A stretch of 64,000 nt of DNA, from the NCBI GenBank assembly GCA_002390745.1, contig DGQK01000051.1, positions 161,570 to 225,569 on the forward strand, given 5' to 3'. Of this stretch, positions 1-9,478 are shown one piece after another. The DNA comes from Bacteroidetes bacterium UBA4416. Its GTDB lineage: Bacteria > Bacteroidota > Bacteroidia > B-17B0 > Aurantibacillaceae. Below the pieces are notes generated by a model that was not told the DNA's origin, made no database searches, and worked only from the letters and a program-made list of their open reading frames with translations. Each line of letters begins with the position of its first letter. Within the stretch, counting starts at the first letter, position 1. Both the position numbers and the translations under genes were made by a program.

Positions 1-2601
1 TCATCGGGCACTTATTCCGTTTTAATGACCGATGCCAACAGCTGCCAGCTAAGCCATACCGTGACCGTGAACGAAGCGGGCCAGTTTACGATTACCGTAT
101 CAGGCAGCAGCGTCACCTGCTCCGGCTTAAGCAACGGATCGGCAACAGTAGCCCTCAGCGGAGGCACCCTTCCTTATTCCTATACCTGGAGCCCTTCGGG
201 AGGCAACGCCCCAACAGCGAATGGCTTAAGCGCGGGCACTTATTCCGTCCTGATCAGGGACGCTAACTTATGCAGTAAAACAGTGACGGTAGGCATCGCA
301 GCACCTTTACCATTAACATCGGCAACCAGCCAGACAAACAGTGCTTGCTTCGGCTCGAACAACGGCTCGGCGGCAGTAACGGCCAGCGGGGGCACCGGCG
401 CTTACAGCTACAGCTGGTCGCCTTCGGTATCTTCCGGGGCAAGCGCTTCATCCTTATCGCCCGGCAGCTATACAGTAACGGTTTCGGATATCAACCTTTG
501 TTCTGCAACCAGTATCCTGACCATCACAGAGCCCGCACAATATACGGTAAGCGCGTCCACCGGCAGTGTCCTCTGCTATGGACAGAGCACAGGATCGGCG
601 ACGGTTTCTGTAAGCGGTAATACGCCGGCTTATACATACACCTGGCTCCCTTCGGGAGGAAACAGCGCTACGGCTAGCGGCCTGGGGGTGGGCGCTTATA
701 CCGTGAATATCCTTGACCAACATAATTGCGCCGTTACAAAAACATTGAACATCGTTCAGCCGGCAGTTCTCAGTGGAAGCATCAGTACTTCCGCATCTGA
801 TTGCGGTACGGCCAACGGAAGCGCCACCGTAACCGTTAACGGCGGGCAGCTTCCTTATACCTATACATGGTCACCTGCAGGCGGCAATGCAGCCGTGTCC
901 ACAGGAATATCAACCGGCTCCTACACCTGCTCGGTCCGCGATGCCAACAACTGTCCCTTAAGCTTAACGGCATCGGTAGCGGTGATCAATCCATCCCTCA
1001 CGCTCACCGCATCCAATTATAGCATCTGCTCCGGCAGTGCCACATCCTTGTTTGCCAACGGAAGCAGCAGCTATACCTGGAGCCCGGCCGGCAGCCTGTC
1101 GTCTTCCACAGGGGCTACTGTCACTGCCACACCGGCAGCCACGACCATCTATTCTGTAACGGGCGCCAACGCATTCGGATGCCTGGTTGCGAACACTCTG
1201 ACGGTTGTCGTGTATGCCGACCCTGTGATTTCACTATCGTCTTCGTCGGCTTCTGTTTGTGCCGGCACGACGACAACGCTTACCGCAGGCGGGGCAAACA
1301 CTTATACATGGAGCCCTGTCACCGGGCTGAATAACCCGAACAGCAGCAATCCCCTCGCTACACTTTTAAACACTGTAACCTATAGTGTGGTGGCCACGAA
1401 CAGCCTCGGTTGTATCGGCACCGGCAGCATTACGATCACCGTGAACCCGCTTCCTACGGTCAGCGCAGCTTCCAGTCCTACAGCCATCTGCCTGAACGAA
1501 ACGGCGTTGCTCACCGGAAGCGGCGCATCGACCTATACCTGGAGCACCAACGCAACGGGCGCTACGCTCACGGTTAGTCCTTCGGGAAGCACTGTTTATA
1601 CAGTTACAGGCAGCGATGCCAATGGATGCGTTAATTCCGGCACTGTTTCTGTAACGGTAAACCAGCCGCCGCTTGTTACGGTCAGCGCGGTGAGCTCCGT
1701 TTGCCGGGGGCAGTCTGCAACGCTTAGCGCGGGTGGCGCAAGCAGCTATCTGTGGAATACTGCCGAAACATCGGCAGCCATTACGGTCACGCCATCCGTC
1801 ACCACGTCTTACACGGTTATAGGGATCAGTCCTGAGGGCTGCAAGGATACCAGCGTTTATACCATCGGTGTGATCATTACGCCCACCTTAGCCATCAGCG
1901 GTCCATCGGTGTCGTGCAGCGGCGATGAGGTCACTTTTACGGCATCAGGAAGCGATACAGGATATACCTGGAATACAGGAGACCTGACTCCCGCGATAAG
2001 CCATAGCTTTACAGGAGATACGGTTCTGACGGTTTCATCCGGTATCTCGCCCTGCATTGGCACGGCATCGTACAGCTTCACGGTTCACCCGCTTCCGGCG
2101 GCCAGCGCTACGGCAAGCCCTGCATCTGTTATTTACGGAACAAGTAGCCAGCTGACGGGTTCCGGTGGCGGCGCTTATCAATGGACTCCGGCAACAGGCC
2201 TTAGCTGCAGTGCCTGCGCTAATCCTGTAGCCCAGCCAACGGCAAGCACGGTGTATACCCTGGAGGTCACCAGCGAATACGGTTGCAAAAGCTACACAAC
2301 CGTTCTGGTTGAGGTTGACCTGATCTGCGGGGAGTTATTTGCGCCTTCCGCATTCAGTCCGAACGGCGATGGCTATAACGAAACCTGGACCGTTTACGGC
2401 AACTGTATTCAGACGATCCAATGCGATATCTTTAACCGCTGGGGACAAAAAGTATTCAGCATCACCAGTCCCGGCGAGGCCTGGGATGGTACCCTGAACG
2501 GGATACCCCAGAATTCAGGTGTGTTTGTCTACATGGTAAACGCCACCTTTATAAACGGAGACACCAAATCTCAAAAAGGCAATTTTACACTGGTGAAATG
2601 A
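1..2601 (+). CDS. SprB-repeat adhesin, T9SS type B C-terminal domain (5' partial)
   Basis: The reading frame is open from base 1, so this is the C-terminal part of a larger cell-surface protein. The first third holds about four SprB-type repeats, each with a Cys-x-Gly-x-x-Asn-Gly-Ser-Ala core and a GTYTVTVxDxNxC end. About six Ig-like units of the S-x-C-x-G-x-x-x-x-L-x-A-x-G-A-x-x-Y-x-W type follow. The last roughly 95 residues (FAPSAFSPNGDGYNETW onward, with IFNRWGQKVF and a terminal GNFTLVK) match the gliding-motility-associated C-terminal domain, a type IX secretion type B signal. Proteins of this class are exported through T9SS and held at the surface, often with help from a PorP/SprF protein, and the next gene is one. 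Its stop overlaps that gene's start by 4 bases (ATGA), which suggests translational coupling. The binding target cannot be inferred. Confidence 0.93.
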   Translation, partial: SSGTYSVLMTDANSCQLSHTVTVNEAGQFTITVSGSSVTCSGLSNGSATVALSGGTLPYSYTWSPSGGNAPTANGLSAGTYSVLIRDANLCSKTVTVGIAAPLPLTSATSQTNSACFGSNNGSAAVTASGGTGAYSYSWSPSVSSGASASSLSPGSYTVTVSDINLCSATSILTITEPAQYTVSASTGSVLCYGQSTGSATVSVSGNTPAYTYTWLPSGGNSATASGLGVGAYTVNILDQHNCAVTKTLNIVQPAVLSGSISTSASDCGTANGSATVTVNGGQLPYTYTWSPAGGNAAVSTGISTGSYTCSVRDANNCPLSLTASVAVINPSLTLTASNYSICSGSATSLFANGSSSYTWSPAGSLSSSTGATVTATPAATTIYSVTGANAFGCLVANTLTVVVYADPVISLSSSSASVCAGTTTTLTAGGANTYTWSPVTGLNNPNSSNPLATLLNTVTYSVVATNSLGCIGTGSITITVNPLPTVSAASSPTAICLNETALLTGSGASTYTWSTNATGATLTVSPSGSTVYTVTGSDANGCVNSGTVSVTVNQPPLVTVSAVSSVCRGQSATLSAGGASSYLWNTAETSAAITVTPSVTTSYTVIGISPEGCKDTSVYTIGVIITPTLAISGPSVSCSGDEVTFTASGSDTGYTWNTGDLTPAISHSFTGDTVLTVSSGISPCIGTASYSFTVHPLPAASATASPASVIYGTSSQLTGSGGGAYQWTPATGLSCSACANPVAQPTASTVYTLEVTSEYGCKSYTTVLVEVDLICGELFAPSAFSPNGDGYNETWTVYGNCIQTIQCDIFNRWGQKVFSITSPGEAWDGTLNGIPQNSGVFVYMVNATFINGDTKSQKGNFTLVK

Positions 2602-3629
2602 GAAAATTACTGATCATATCATCGTTTATCGCCCATTCACTGTTGGCCCAGGATATTCATTTCTCGCAGTACTTTGTCGCGCCCCAGCTGATCAACCCCG
2701 CATCGTTTGGCGTATTCAACACCTTCGAAGCCGGTGCGCAATACAAAGGGCAGTGGAATTCCTTTACCAACGGCTACAAAAGCGCAGCTGCCTTTGCCAA
2801 TAAAAGCTTTAAGCCAAAGAAAAGAGGAAGCAGCAAAAAAGCCTACCTGTCGGCCGGCTTGAATGCCATCTACGATCAGGCCGGCAACGGGCAGCTCACC
2901 CATTTTAAAGCGGAGTTGCCGCTTAATGTTACCAAACGGGTAGGAGCTGTGGGCTTTTTTACAGGAGGCCTGAGTGTGGGCTTCGGACAACTGACCCTGA
3001 AAAACAATAACTTCACATGGGGTAATCAATTCAACGGGTACGAATACAATGCTTCTATCAACAGCCATGAAACGAGTTCGGCATTGACCAGGAGCTACTT
3101 CGACTGTGGGGCCGGCATCGCCTATACCACGTTTAAAAAGGAAAAGAATGTAACCGAGATGACCTCGCCGAAAAATACCTTTGGCTTATCCGTCGCTCAT
3201 CTGAACATGCCTGCTTATTCCCTGACGGGAAGCGGCGATCGGCTGAAAATGCGCATCAATTTTTATGAGTACCATCATATTTATTTCCGCAATTCTAATT
3301 TAAGCATTACGCCTACCTTGCTGGTGCAGTACCAGGGAGGAGCTTATGAAATTGTTGCCGGAAATTATTTCCGTATGCGCCTGCAGGATGATGCGAGGTA
3401 TACAGGCTACCATAAATCGAAGTACCTCAGCATCGGTTTTTTCTACAGGCTGAAGGATGCATGCGCCATGAATATTTCTATGGAGCTAAAGAACTATTCG
3501 CTTGGCATTAACTACGACTTCAATCTCTCTCAATTGACCCCGGCTTCCAAAACACAGGGTGGTCTGGAGATCAGCCTGAAGGTAAATGATGCATTCAGGC
3601 ATCTTTATAAAGGGATCGGGAAATACTGA
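2598..3629 (+). CDS. PorP/SprF family type IX secretion membrane protein
   Basis: A 343-residue protein with a signal peptide ending near LLAQ and the family's hallmark N-terminus (QDIHFSQYFVAPQLINPASFG). The rest alternates amphipathic strands typical of a 14-16-strand outer-membrane barrel (SAGLNAIYDQAGNGQ, LSIGFFYRLKDACAM). Family members such as SprF are needed to export or anchor the SprB-like adhesin encoded next to them. The ATGA overlap with the preceding type B adhesin supports that pairing. Length matches the family (about 300-350 residues). The specific partner is inferred from position only. Confidence 0.93.
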   Translation: MRKLLIISSFIAHSLLAQDIHFSQYFVAPQLINPASFGVFNTFEAGAQYKGQWNSFTNGYKSAAAFANKSFKPKKRGSSKKAYLSAGLNAIYDQAGNGQLTHFKAELPLNVTKRVGAVGFFTGGLSVGFGQLTLKNNNFTWGNQFNGYEYNASINSHETSSALTRSYFDCGAGIAYTTFKKEKNVTEMTSPKNTFGLSVAHLNMPAYSLTGSGDRLKMRINFYEYHHIYFRNSNLSITPTLLVQYQGGAYEIVAGNYFRMRLQDDARYTGYHKSKYLSIGFFYRLKDACAMNISMELKNYSLGINYDFNLSQLTPASKTQGGLEISLKVNDAFRHLYKGIGKY

Positions 3630-3666
3630 TGCGATTGTCTGCAATTTATTTTCTTTGCCGCAAGGT

Positions 3667-4074
3667 TTAGTTCTGTGCCACCTCCAGGGTCATTTCCTCC
3701 AGCACCCAGTCCTGGTTAAAGCGGTAATGCCTGCCCGTGAGATCCTGCCAGCTTTTGTTGTTTACCTCCCTCCACGTGCCGTCGGCATTGGTCATCAGTT
3801 TGTTTTCATAAATAAATAGCCAGTTGCCCTGTTTGTCCTGCCAGGCGGCATTCGGGGCTGTTTTCCATTTTTTGCGGTTGTGAGAAAATTTGACCTCCCG
3901 AGTTTTAGCGTCAAACTTATACCAAAGGGTGTAGCCTCCCTGCCAGATTCTTTTTTCTGCTCTCACCCATTCGCTTTTTGTTTCCGCAGGCTTTTCAGGA
4001 TCTGTAAGTGTTCGGCCAGCCAGGAAACCGGAATGAAGGCTTAAAGCAAGTACGAGAATACATAATGTTTTCAT
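3667..4074 (-). CDS. Trp-rich secreted protein of unknown function
   Basis: A 135-residue protein with a clear signal peptide (MKTLCILVLALSLHSGFLAG). The mature part is rich in Trp and aromatic residues and looks like two or three short beta-repeats (WQGGYTLWYKFDAKT, AWQDKQGNWLFIYENKL, SWQDLTGRHYRFNQDW). I do not recognise a named family; a distant WG-type or MORN-like beta-repeat is possible. It is convergent with the PorP/SprF gene and stands alone, with a 360-base region upstream. Probably periplasmic or exported. Confidence 0.75.
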   Translation of the reverse strand: MKTLCILVLALSLHSGFLAGRTLTDPEKPAETKSEWVRAEKRIWQGGYTLWYKFDAKTREVKFSHNRKKWKTAPNAAWQDKQGNWLFIYENKLMTNADGTWREVNNKSWQDLTGRHYRFNQDWVLEEMTLEVAQN

Positions 4075-4437
4075 GATTTCCGGATTTTAAATCGTTATGG
4101 AGTGATGAGCATAAAATCATGCCGCACCCGAAAGCCTTGTCGGGCCTGCAATTGGCATTTTTAACAAGGTGAGGAATGAGGCTGTTTTTGCATGGTTCGG
4201 GTAGGGGATTCTACATAAAGAACGGCAGTGCTTTGCGTTGCCACGAAAGGATAAACCTGATATGATGTATTATCGAAAAGGCCTGTAAAGCCGGTGCCAG
4301 GAACGAAATGACGGGCATTTCAAACATGATAGCGCGCGATGAAGAAAAATTAATTTCCTTTTCATGCAGGCCTTAAAAGTCGCCTGTAGCTTTGTACCTG
4401 TAAACACATGTATAACCATTTTAAAAACAAAGAAACC
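4075..4437. other. Intergenic region between divergent genes
   Basis: No open frame with family character is visible. The only element I can support is a Bacteroidota-type -7 box for the rightward gene (separate entry). No convincing terminator or RNA structure was seen. Confidence 0.6.
4387..4394 (+). promoter_or_regulatory. -7 promoter element (TAGCTTTG)
   Basis: Exact match to the Bacteroidota TAnnTTTG -7 consensus, 44 bases before the ATG chosen for the downstream gene. That leaves too short a leader for the earlier in-frame ATG at 4408 to be attractive. No clear -33 TTTG was found. Confidence 0.5.
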
Positions 4438-5154
4438 ATGAGAAACACTGTAAGAAATACCATGCTGGCCTGCCTGCTGGCTGGTGCCGCATGTTGCCAG
4501 GCCCAACCTGTTCATCCTTTGCCACCGCAGCCGCCGGTGCCGGGCATGTGTCCAAATCCGCCACAGCCTCCGGGCGTGCCGCCGGGCACCCGCAAATTGG
4601 AGGCTTTAACCAGCTTGTCGGGTAAGCTAACGGCGTATGAAGCCAACGATCATTATGAGTACGATGCCTTTGTGTTGCAAACAGCCGAAAAAACCGTGAG
4701 TGTTAAATTTCCGGCGCATCTGGCAGAACAGCTGATGAAAGCCGTTGCTAAAGGGGCGCAGCTAACTGTGAATGGCACCGCTGACTGGACACCGGAGGGC
4801 GAGGTGTTTCATCTCTATAGTGTGAAGGTTGGAGATAAGGTCATTACCGATACGCCTCCGGCAATAGCTGAAACGCCGCAGGCAGATGTGCTTTCTGATT
4901 TTAAGGGAGTGATCACCGGGCTTAACCACGACCGCAGGGGCATGGTAAACGGTGTGATCATCGACAGCAAGCTGTTTGTGGCATTTCCTCCCCAGGCGGT
5001 TGAACAGCTGATGGGATCGCTTAAAACCGGCAAAAGCATTTCGGGCAGCTCCGTGCAGCACGCCAGGCCCACAGGAGTTGTAACCGCGCAAAACATGCAG
5101 GTGTCACAAGCAAGGACCGTTACCATCGACGACCAGACGTACCTGGTACGTTAA
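4438..5154 (+). CDS. Secreted protein with two OB-like repeats and a proline-rich linker
   Basis: I chose the ATG at 4438, not 4408, because it starts a clean signal peptide (MRNTVRNTMLACLLAGAACCQAQ). A Pro-rich segment follows (HPLPPQPPVPGMCPNPPQPP), then two related beta-rich halves. The first (SGKLTAYEANDHYEYDAFVL...) and second (FKGVITGLNHDRRGMVNGVI...) both show a V-x-F-P-x-x-x-x-E-Q-L-M motif (VKFPAHLAEQLMKAV and VAFPPQAVEQLMGSL), evidence of an internal duplication. The C-terminus VTIDDQTYLVR resembles ITIDNKTFMIR of the gene at 6581, so the two are paralogues flanking an ArsB-like transporter. Small-barrel OB-like folding is my inference. Function unknown, possibly periplasmic ligand or metal binding. 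Confidence 0.8.
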   Translation: MRNTVRNTMLACLLAGAACCQAQPVHPLPPQPPVPGMCPNPPQPPGVPPGTRKLEALTSLSGKLTAYEANDHYEYDAFVLQTAEKTVSVKFPAHLAEQLMKAVAKGAQLTVNGTADWTPEGEVFHLYSVKVGDKVITDTPPAIAETPQADVLSDFKGVITGLNHDRRGMVNGVIIDSKLFVAFPPQAVEQLMGSLKTGKSISGSSVQHARPTGVVTAQNMQVSQARTVTIDDQTYLVR

Positions 5155-5284
5155 TGGCATTCTCTTTCCGTTTTAACAACATCCGGAAAAAAGATGCAGC
5201 GATAGCACCAATCTTTGTTCCGGATGTTTTACTTTTAATACCGGCTGCTTTAAACCAATTAATGTATAAATTCAAAGCGCATTT

Positions 5285-6535
5285 ATGTTTTCACACCTGG
5301 CTATTTATGCCATTGCCATTTTAACCACGGCGGGAGTCATCATCCGCCCTTTCAGGATAGCTGAATATGCATGGGCCGCAGCTGGGGCGTTGCTGTTGGT
5401 TATCACAGGGCTTTTATCGCCGGTGGAAGCGTTTAAAGGAATTGCGAAGGGAACGGATGTGTACCTGTTCCTGATCGGGATGATGCTGCTGGCAGAAGTA
5501 GCGAGGCAGGAAGGCCTCTTCAACTGGCTGGCTTTTCATGCCGCCAAAGCAGCAAAGGGCTCGCCGGTGCGACTGTTTATATTGATCTTCCTGGTGGGAA
5601 CCGTTGTTACGGCCTTTCTCTCCAACGATGCTACCGCCATTGTGCTCACACCAGCCGTAGCTGCTGCTGTACGCGCTGTTAACGTAAAAAAACCATTGCC
5701 CTACCTATATATCTGCGCCTTTATTGCCAATGCGGCTTCCTTTGTGCTGCCTGTTTCTAACCCGGCCAACCTTGTTATTTATGAAAGCCACCTGCCGCCC
5801 TTGGCCGATTGGTTAAGGATTTTTGGCTTGCCCTCCCTGCTGTCTGTCCTGGTTACATTCCTGGCGCTGTTTATCACTCAAAAAAAACACCTGGGCGGCA
5901 GCATCGATTTACAGGTGCCCTCTCAAGCACTCTCTGCGGGTGGGAAGGTTGCCTTATGCGGCATCATTGCCACAACGATGCTGCTAACGGCTGTTTCGGC
6001 CATGAACCTGCAATTAGGCCTCCCAACGGCTGTTGCCGGGGCACTCACCGCCTGCTGTGTGGTATTGTTTTTAAAGAAAAAACCGGCCGCTATTCTCAGG
6101 GCGGTATCATGGCCTGTACTGTTGCTGGTTGCCGGCTTATTCATTATTTTAGAAGGCCTCGATAAAGCTGGTTTCATCACATTTCTGAGCGGGCTTTTAA
6201 ATACCAGTGCGCTGCTGGATCCCGGGCAAACGGCCTGGGTCAGTGGAACGGCGCTGGCTGCTGGCTGCAACCTTGTCAATAATCTGCCGGCCGGATTGAT
6301 AGCCGGCAGCGCTGTTGCGGCCGCACAGCCACCGGAGCTTATCAGGAGCTGCCTGCTGGTTGGTGTTGACGTGGGGCCGAATCTTTCCGTCACCGGCTCG
6401 TTGGCTACGTTGCTGTGGCTGGTAGAGCTGAAACGTGAAGGTATTGCCGTAAGCGCCTGGCAGTTCCTGAAGCTGGGCGCTGTTGTGATGATTCCGGCGC
6501 TGTTTGCAGCGCTGGCCGCTTTGTACATTGGCTAA
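5285..6535 (+). CDS. ArsB/NhaD-type ion transporter (arsenite efflux-like)
   Basis: A 416-residue polytopic membrane protein with about 11-12 hydrophobic segments. Motifs typical of the ArsB branch of the IT superfamily are visible: FLSNDATAIVLTPAV around residue 118, the loop NAASFVLPVSNPANLVIY near 160, CNLVNNLPAGL in the second half, and GVDVGPNLSVTGSLATLLWL near 365. Length matches ArsB (about 430). ArsB extrudes arsenite or antimonite; other members move different anions or Na+/H+, so the substrate is not certain. No arsC or arsR lies nearby. It is bracketed by two OB-like paralogues and followed by a two-component system, so a metal or oxyanion response is plausible but inferred. Confidence 0.82.
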   Translation: MFSHLAIYAIAILTTAGVIIRPFRIAEYAWAAAGALLLVITGLLSPVEAFKGIAKGTDVYLFLIGMMLLAEVARQEGLFNWLAFHAAKAAKGSPVRLFILIFLVGTVVTAFLSNDATAIVLTPAVAAAVRAVNVKKPLPYLYICAFIANAASFVLPVSNPANLVIYESHLPPLADWLRIFGLPSLLSVLVTFLALFITQKKHLGGSIDLQVPSQALSAGGKVALCGIIATTMLLTAVSAMNLQLGLPTAVAGALTACCVVLFLKKKPAAILRAVSWPVLLLVAGLFIILEGLDKAGFITFLSGLLNTSALLDPGQTAWVSGTALAAGCNLVNNLPAGLIAGSAVAAAQPPELIRSCLLVGVDVGPNLSVTGSLATLLWLVELKREGIAVSAWQFLKLGAVVMIPALFAALAALYIG

Positions 6536-6580
6536 GCCAGGGAATATAACGTAAATTCAGATTGAGGCTAAAAATCGGAC

Positions 6581-7300
6581 ATGGACAAAAAAGATAAAAG
6601 AACATATTCCCCGTTAACGCTGGCGCTGGGTGTGCTTGTTGTTTTATTGTTGCTCATCATCTGTTATCTTTTGGTGAGGTTGAGTCCGCCGGCTCCACCA
6701 CTGCCCCCGGTTCCGCCTTCTATACAGGCCCCGCCGCCGCCAGACGAATTAAAGAAGATGTCGGGCGTTGTCGTGGGATATTCTCATAATGTGCACCTCG
6801 ACATCAACGGGCTTCAGTTAAAAACAGCAAAACAGGGCACGCTCACCTTTGCATTCAGGCCGCATACGGCGCGCGCTGTTACATCAGTAGCTGCCATAAA
6901 GGATACGGTAGAGGTATATTATTCCAGCCTGCCCAATGATGAGGAAATCTTCTACCGTTTGCACAAAATAAAGCATGCAAGAAAACGTGTGGACGTGGAT
7001 CATTTGCCGCCGCCGCCGCGCATACCGCCCGGCCGGTATGTGCAAACCTTTACGCTTGACCGTCCTGTTATTGTAACGGACGGTTATGGCGGAGTAGCGG
7101 CCTTGCAGGGCGAAGGGAAGATTTTTCATTTCAAGCCCGAACAGGTTGAAGGCATACAGGCCCTGATAAAAAACGGACACTCATTTACCCTACAGGCTGT
7201 GCAGCGCGGAGAGGAGCAAGGATTTATCAATAGTCACCACGATGATGTTTACATCGTCATCAGCATTACCATCGACAATAAAACCTTTATGATACGATGA
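6581..7300 (+). CDS. Membrane-anchored OB-like protein with proline-rich linker
   Basis: A 239-residue protein with a short cytoplasmic N-terminus (MDKKDKRTYSPL), one transmembrane segment (about residues 11-30, LALGVLVVLLLLIICYLLV), a Pro-rich linker (PPAPPLPPVPPSIQAPPPP) and two beta-rich halves beginning MSGVVVGYSHNVHLDI and VQTFTLDRPVIVTDGYG. The end, ITIDNKTFMIR, parallels that of the gene at 4438, as does the Pro linker, so they are diverged paralogues, one soluble/exported and one anchored. Its stop overlaps the next gene's start (ATGA at 7297), tying it to the two-component system. A role as an accessory sensor or ligand-binding partner is inference. Confidence 0.8.
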   Translation: MDKKDKRTYSPLTLALGVLVVLLLLIICYLLVRLSPPAPPLPPVPPSIQAPPPPDELKKMSGVVVGYSHNVHLDINGLQLKTAKQGTLTFAFRPHTARAVTSVAAIKDTVEVYYSSLPNDEEIFYRLHKIKHARKRVDVDHLPPPPRIPPGRYVQTFTLDRPVIVTDGYGGVAALQGEGKIFHFKPEQVEGIQALIKNGHSFTLQAVQRGEEQGFINSHHDDVYIVISITIDNKTFMIR

Positions 7301-7980
7301 AGATACTGGTAATAGAAGATGAATTGAAGCTGGGGAAGTTTATCAGTTCAGCATTGGAGCAGGCCGGGTATGTGTGCGACCATGCCTCCGACGGCGCAAA
7401 GGGGCTTGAGCTGGCCCTGACCGCTGCCTATGATCTTATTTTGCTCGACCTGATGCTGCCGCACATGAGCGGCTTTGATGTCCTGAAAAATCTCCAGAAC
7501 TTTAGCAGCGTCACTCCCGTTATTGTAATCAGCGCTCTGCACGATACAGAACATGTGATTAAAGGCCTGGACCTTGGCGCGATAGATTACCTGCGAAAGC
7601 CTTTTGAGCTGAACGAGCTGCTGGCCAGGGTACGGGCGGGCCAGCGCCGTGTGCTCGGTCAGAGCTCCAATAAGTTGCGGGTGGCAGATCTTGAAATAGA
7701 CTTATTGAGCCGGGAAGTCAGCAGGGGCGGGAAAATCATTAACCTGAGCAACCGGGAATTTGCCCTGCTGGAGTATTTTGTGAGCAACGCCAACAGGGTG
7801 CTTACCAAAGCCCAAATCCTCGAAAAAGTGTGGGATGTCCACTTTGATCCGGGGAGTAATGTGGTGGAGGTTCATCTATACCAGCTCCGCAAAAAAATGG
7901 ACAAGGAGTTTGAGCCGCAGCTGATCCACACCCTGATAGGCAGAGGGTATATGCTCAAAGGCCAGGTAGAAAAACGATGA
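7297..7980 (+). CDS. OmpR/PhoB-family response regulator
   Basis: A 227-residue protein with an N-terminal receiver domain and a C-terminal winged-helix DNA-binding domain. The acidic pocket is E7-D8, the phospho-acceptor is Asp51 (LILLDLMLP) and the conserved Lys lies in DYLRKPF near residue 101. The effector domain shows LSNREFALLEYFVSNANRVLTKAQILEKVW and VHLYQLRKKMD, as in CusR/CopR-type regulators. It overlaps the upstream gene and the downstream kinase by 4 bases each. Together with the ArsB-like transporter this suggests an envelope or metal/oxyanion response, but the regulon is not visible. Confidence 0.95.
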   Translation: MKILVIEDELKLGKFISSALEQAGYVCDHASDGAKGLELALTAAYDLILLDLMLPHMSGFDVLKNLQNFSSVTPVIVISALHDTEHVIKGLDLGAIDYLRKPFELNELLARVRAGQRRVLGQSSNKLRVADLEIDLLSREVSRGGKIINLSNREFALLEYFVSNANRVLTKAQILEKVWDVHFDPGSNVVEVHLYQLRKKMDKEFEPQLIHTLIGRGYMLKGQVEKR

Positions 7981-9305
7981 GCATGTTCGGTCATACAGGC
8001 ATTCGCTTAAGGATCACGCTGGCCTTCGGGGCTGTGTTCACGCTGCTAAGCCTGGGCTTGAACCTGTATTGCTATCACAAGATTAAAGTACTGATCATAC
8101 AGGATAATGACCGGTATTTATTGACCAGGGCCAGATCCTTGCTTGATAAAACGGAGGTCAACCCGGTGATCATTCCGTTGCCGGATAAGGGCGAAGCGCT
8201 GAAGGTCTATTCCCGCGTATCTTCCGGGCAGAGAAGCCTGTTGTTCCGATCGCCCGGGATGGACAGTGTTCTTTTGCCGGCGCGTCAGGGTGTTACCGAT
8301 ACACTCGATGTGCGGGTAGCTTATGTGGCCAGTTCAAGCGATGATAGTCCTGCCGAACTGATGCTGGCCGTGAGCAACGCGTCGTTGGAAAGCACACTCC
8401 GCTATTTATTTTTATTGCTCATCCTGTCAACACTTATCAGCGTGGCCATTGCCGCATTGGTGTCCTACTGGCTGGCGCAGTTCTTCCTGCTTCCTTTACA
8501 ACGCATTACCGATACCGCCAAAAACATCAACATGCACCAGCTGCGCGAGCGGGTACCGCTGCCGGAAAGCAGGGATGAGCTCCGCGACCTGGCAAGTACC
8601 CTGAACGATATGCTGGAGCGGATCGACAAGGCCTTGCAGCAGCAGCAGAATTTTTTTGCTTCGGCCTCGCACGAGTTAAAAACACCTCTGGCCGTATTGC
8701 GCGCCGAGCTGGAGCTGAATCTGAAAAAACAGGGACTTGATAGTCATCTGAAGCAGTTTCTCAGCAGCCAGTTGGAAGAGATCAACCGTTTGCAGGATGT
8801 GGTGCAGGAGTTTCTGGTGATCAGTCAGATCCGCGAGAATACGCTAAGAATTCATACCGAAAATTTTGATCTGTCCCTTCTTGTCATAAAAGTATTTAAC
8901 CAGTTGAAACCATTGGCTGCACTCCGGGGAATAGGCACCGGGCTGGATTTTGACCTGGAAACCGACGGCTTTCTGGTCGGAGGCGATCAGGACAAATTGA
9001 AAATGGTATTACTTAACTTGCTGGAAAACGCGATTAAATACAGTCCTTCCAATACATCTGTTTACTGCCACATCAGGAGCGACCCGGCAACGCAGCACAT
9101 GCAGATCCTGTTTTCAAATCGTATTGAGCAAGCCCTTATCGATACAACACAGCTTACAAAGGCCTTTCACCGTGGCGAAGTCTGGCAGCAGGGTTCAGGC
9201 ATCGGACTTTGGTTATGCCGGGAAATTGTACAGGCACATCATGGCCAACTGACCTTTGAAAGCAGCAACCATACATTCAATGTGCACATCGCACTGCCGC
9301 TTTAA
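7977..9305 (+). CDS. Sensor histidine kinase (HAMP, HisKA, HATPase)
   Basis: A 442-residue kinase: TM1 at about residues 9-30, a periplasmic sensor region of roughly 105 residues, TM2 at about 137-165, then HAMP (LPLQRITDTAKNIN). The H-box SASHELKTPLAVLRAELE has the phospho-accepting His near 232. The ATPase motifs are N-box LLNLLENAIKYSPSN and G-box GSGIGLWLCREIV. It overlaps the response regulator by 4 bases and is its cognate kinase. Architecture resembles CusS-like heavy-metal sensors. The periplasmic part has no obvious metal-ligand cluster, so the signal is unknown. Confidence 0.94.
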   Translation: MSMFGHTGIRLRITLAFGAVFTLLSLGLNLYCYHKIKVLIIQDNDRYLLTRARSLLDKTEVNPVIIPLPDKGEALKVYSRVSSGQRSLLFRSPGMDSVLLPARQGVTDTLDVRVAYVASSSDDSPAELMLAVSNASLESTLRYLFLLLILSTLISVAIAALVSYWLAQFFLLPLQRITDTAKNINMHQLRERVPLPESRDELRDLASTLNDMLERIDKALQQQQNFFASASHELKTPLAVLRAELELNLKKQGLDSHLKQFLSSQLEEINRLQDVVQEFLVISQIRENTLRIHTENFDLSLLVIKVFNQLKPLAALRGIGTGLDFDLETDGFLVGGDQDKLKMVLLNLLENAIKYSPSNTSVYCHIRSDPATQHMQILFSNRIEQALIDTTQLTKAFHRGEVWQQGSGIGLWLCREIVQAHHGQLTFESSNHTFNVHIALPL

Positions 9306-9343
9306 AATTCGACAGGGCCGGTCTCAGCCGGTTAAAGACAGGT

Positions 9344-9378
9344 AAAAACAAAAAGCCCAGACATTGCTGTCAGGGCTT
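9344..9378. repeat. Copy 1 of the tRNA-Phe-terminator-like hairpin
   Basis: A hairpin (AAGCCC..GACATTGCTGTC..GGGCTT) preceded by an A-run, nearly identical to the sequence at 11067-11102 that serves as the tRNA-Phe terminator. On the minus strand it is followed by T-rich DNA, but there is no minus-strand gene here to terminate. It could also end the kinase operon on the plus strand, though the T-tract there is poor. The two copies flank the WG-repeat gene. Confidence 0.7.
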
Positions 9379-9478
9379 CTTTAGGTAGTTTTAACATGTT
9401 ATTGCCTGGTTTTTTGTGTATCATTATGACTGAAATTAAACCGGTTTTTACATCAAAGCCATCAGTACGCCCCGAACT

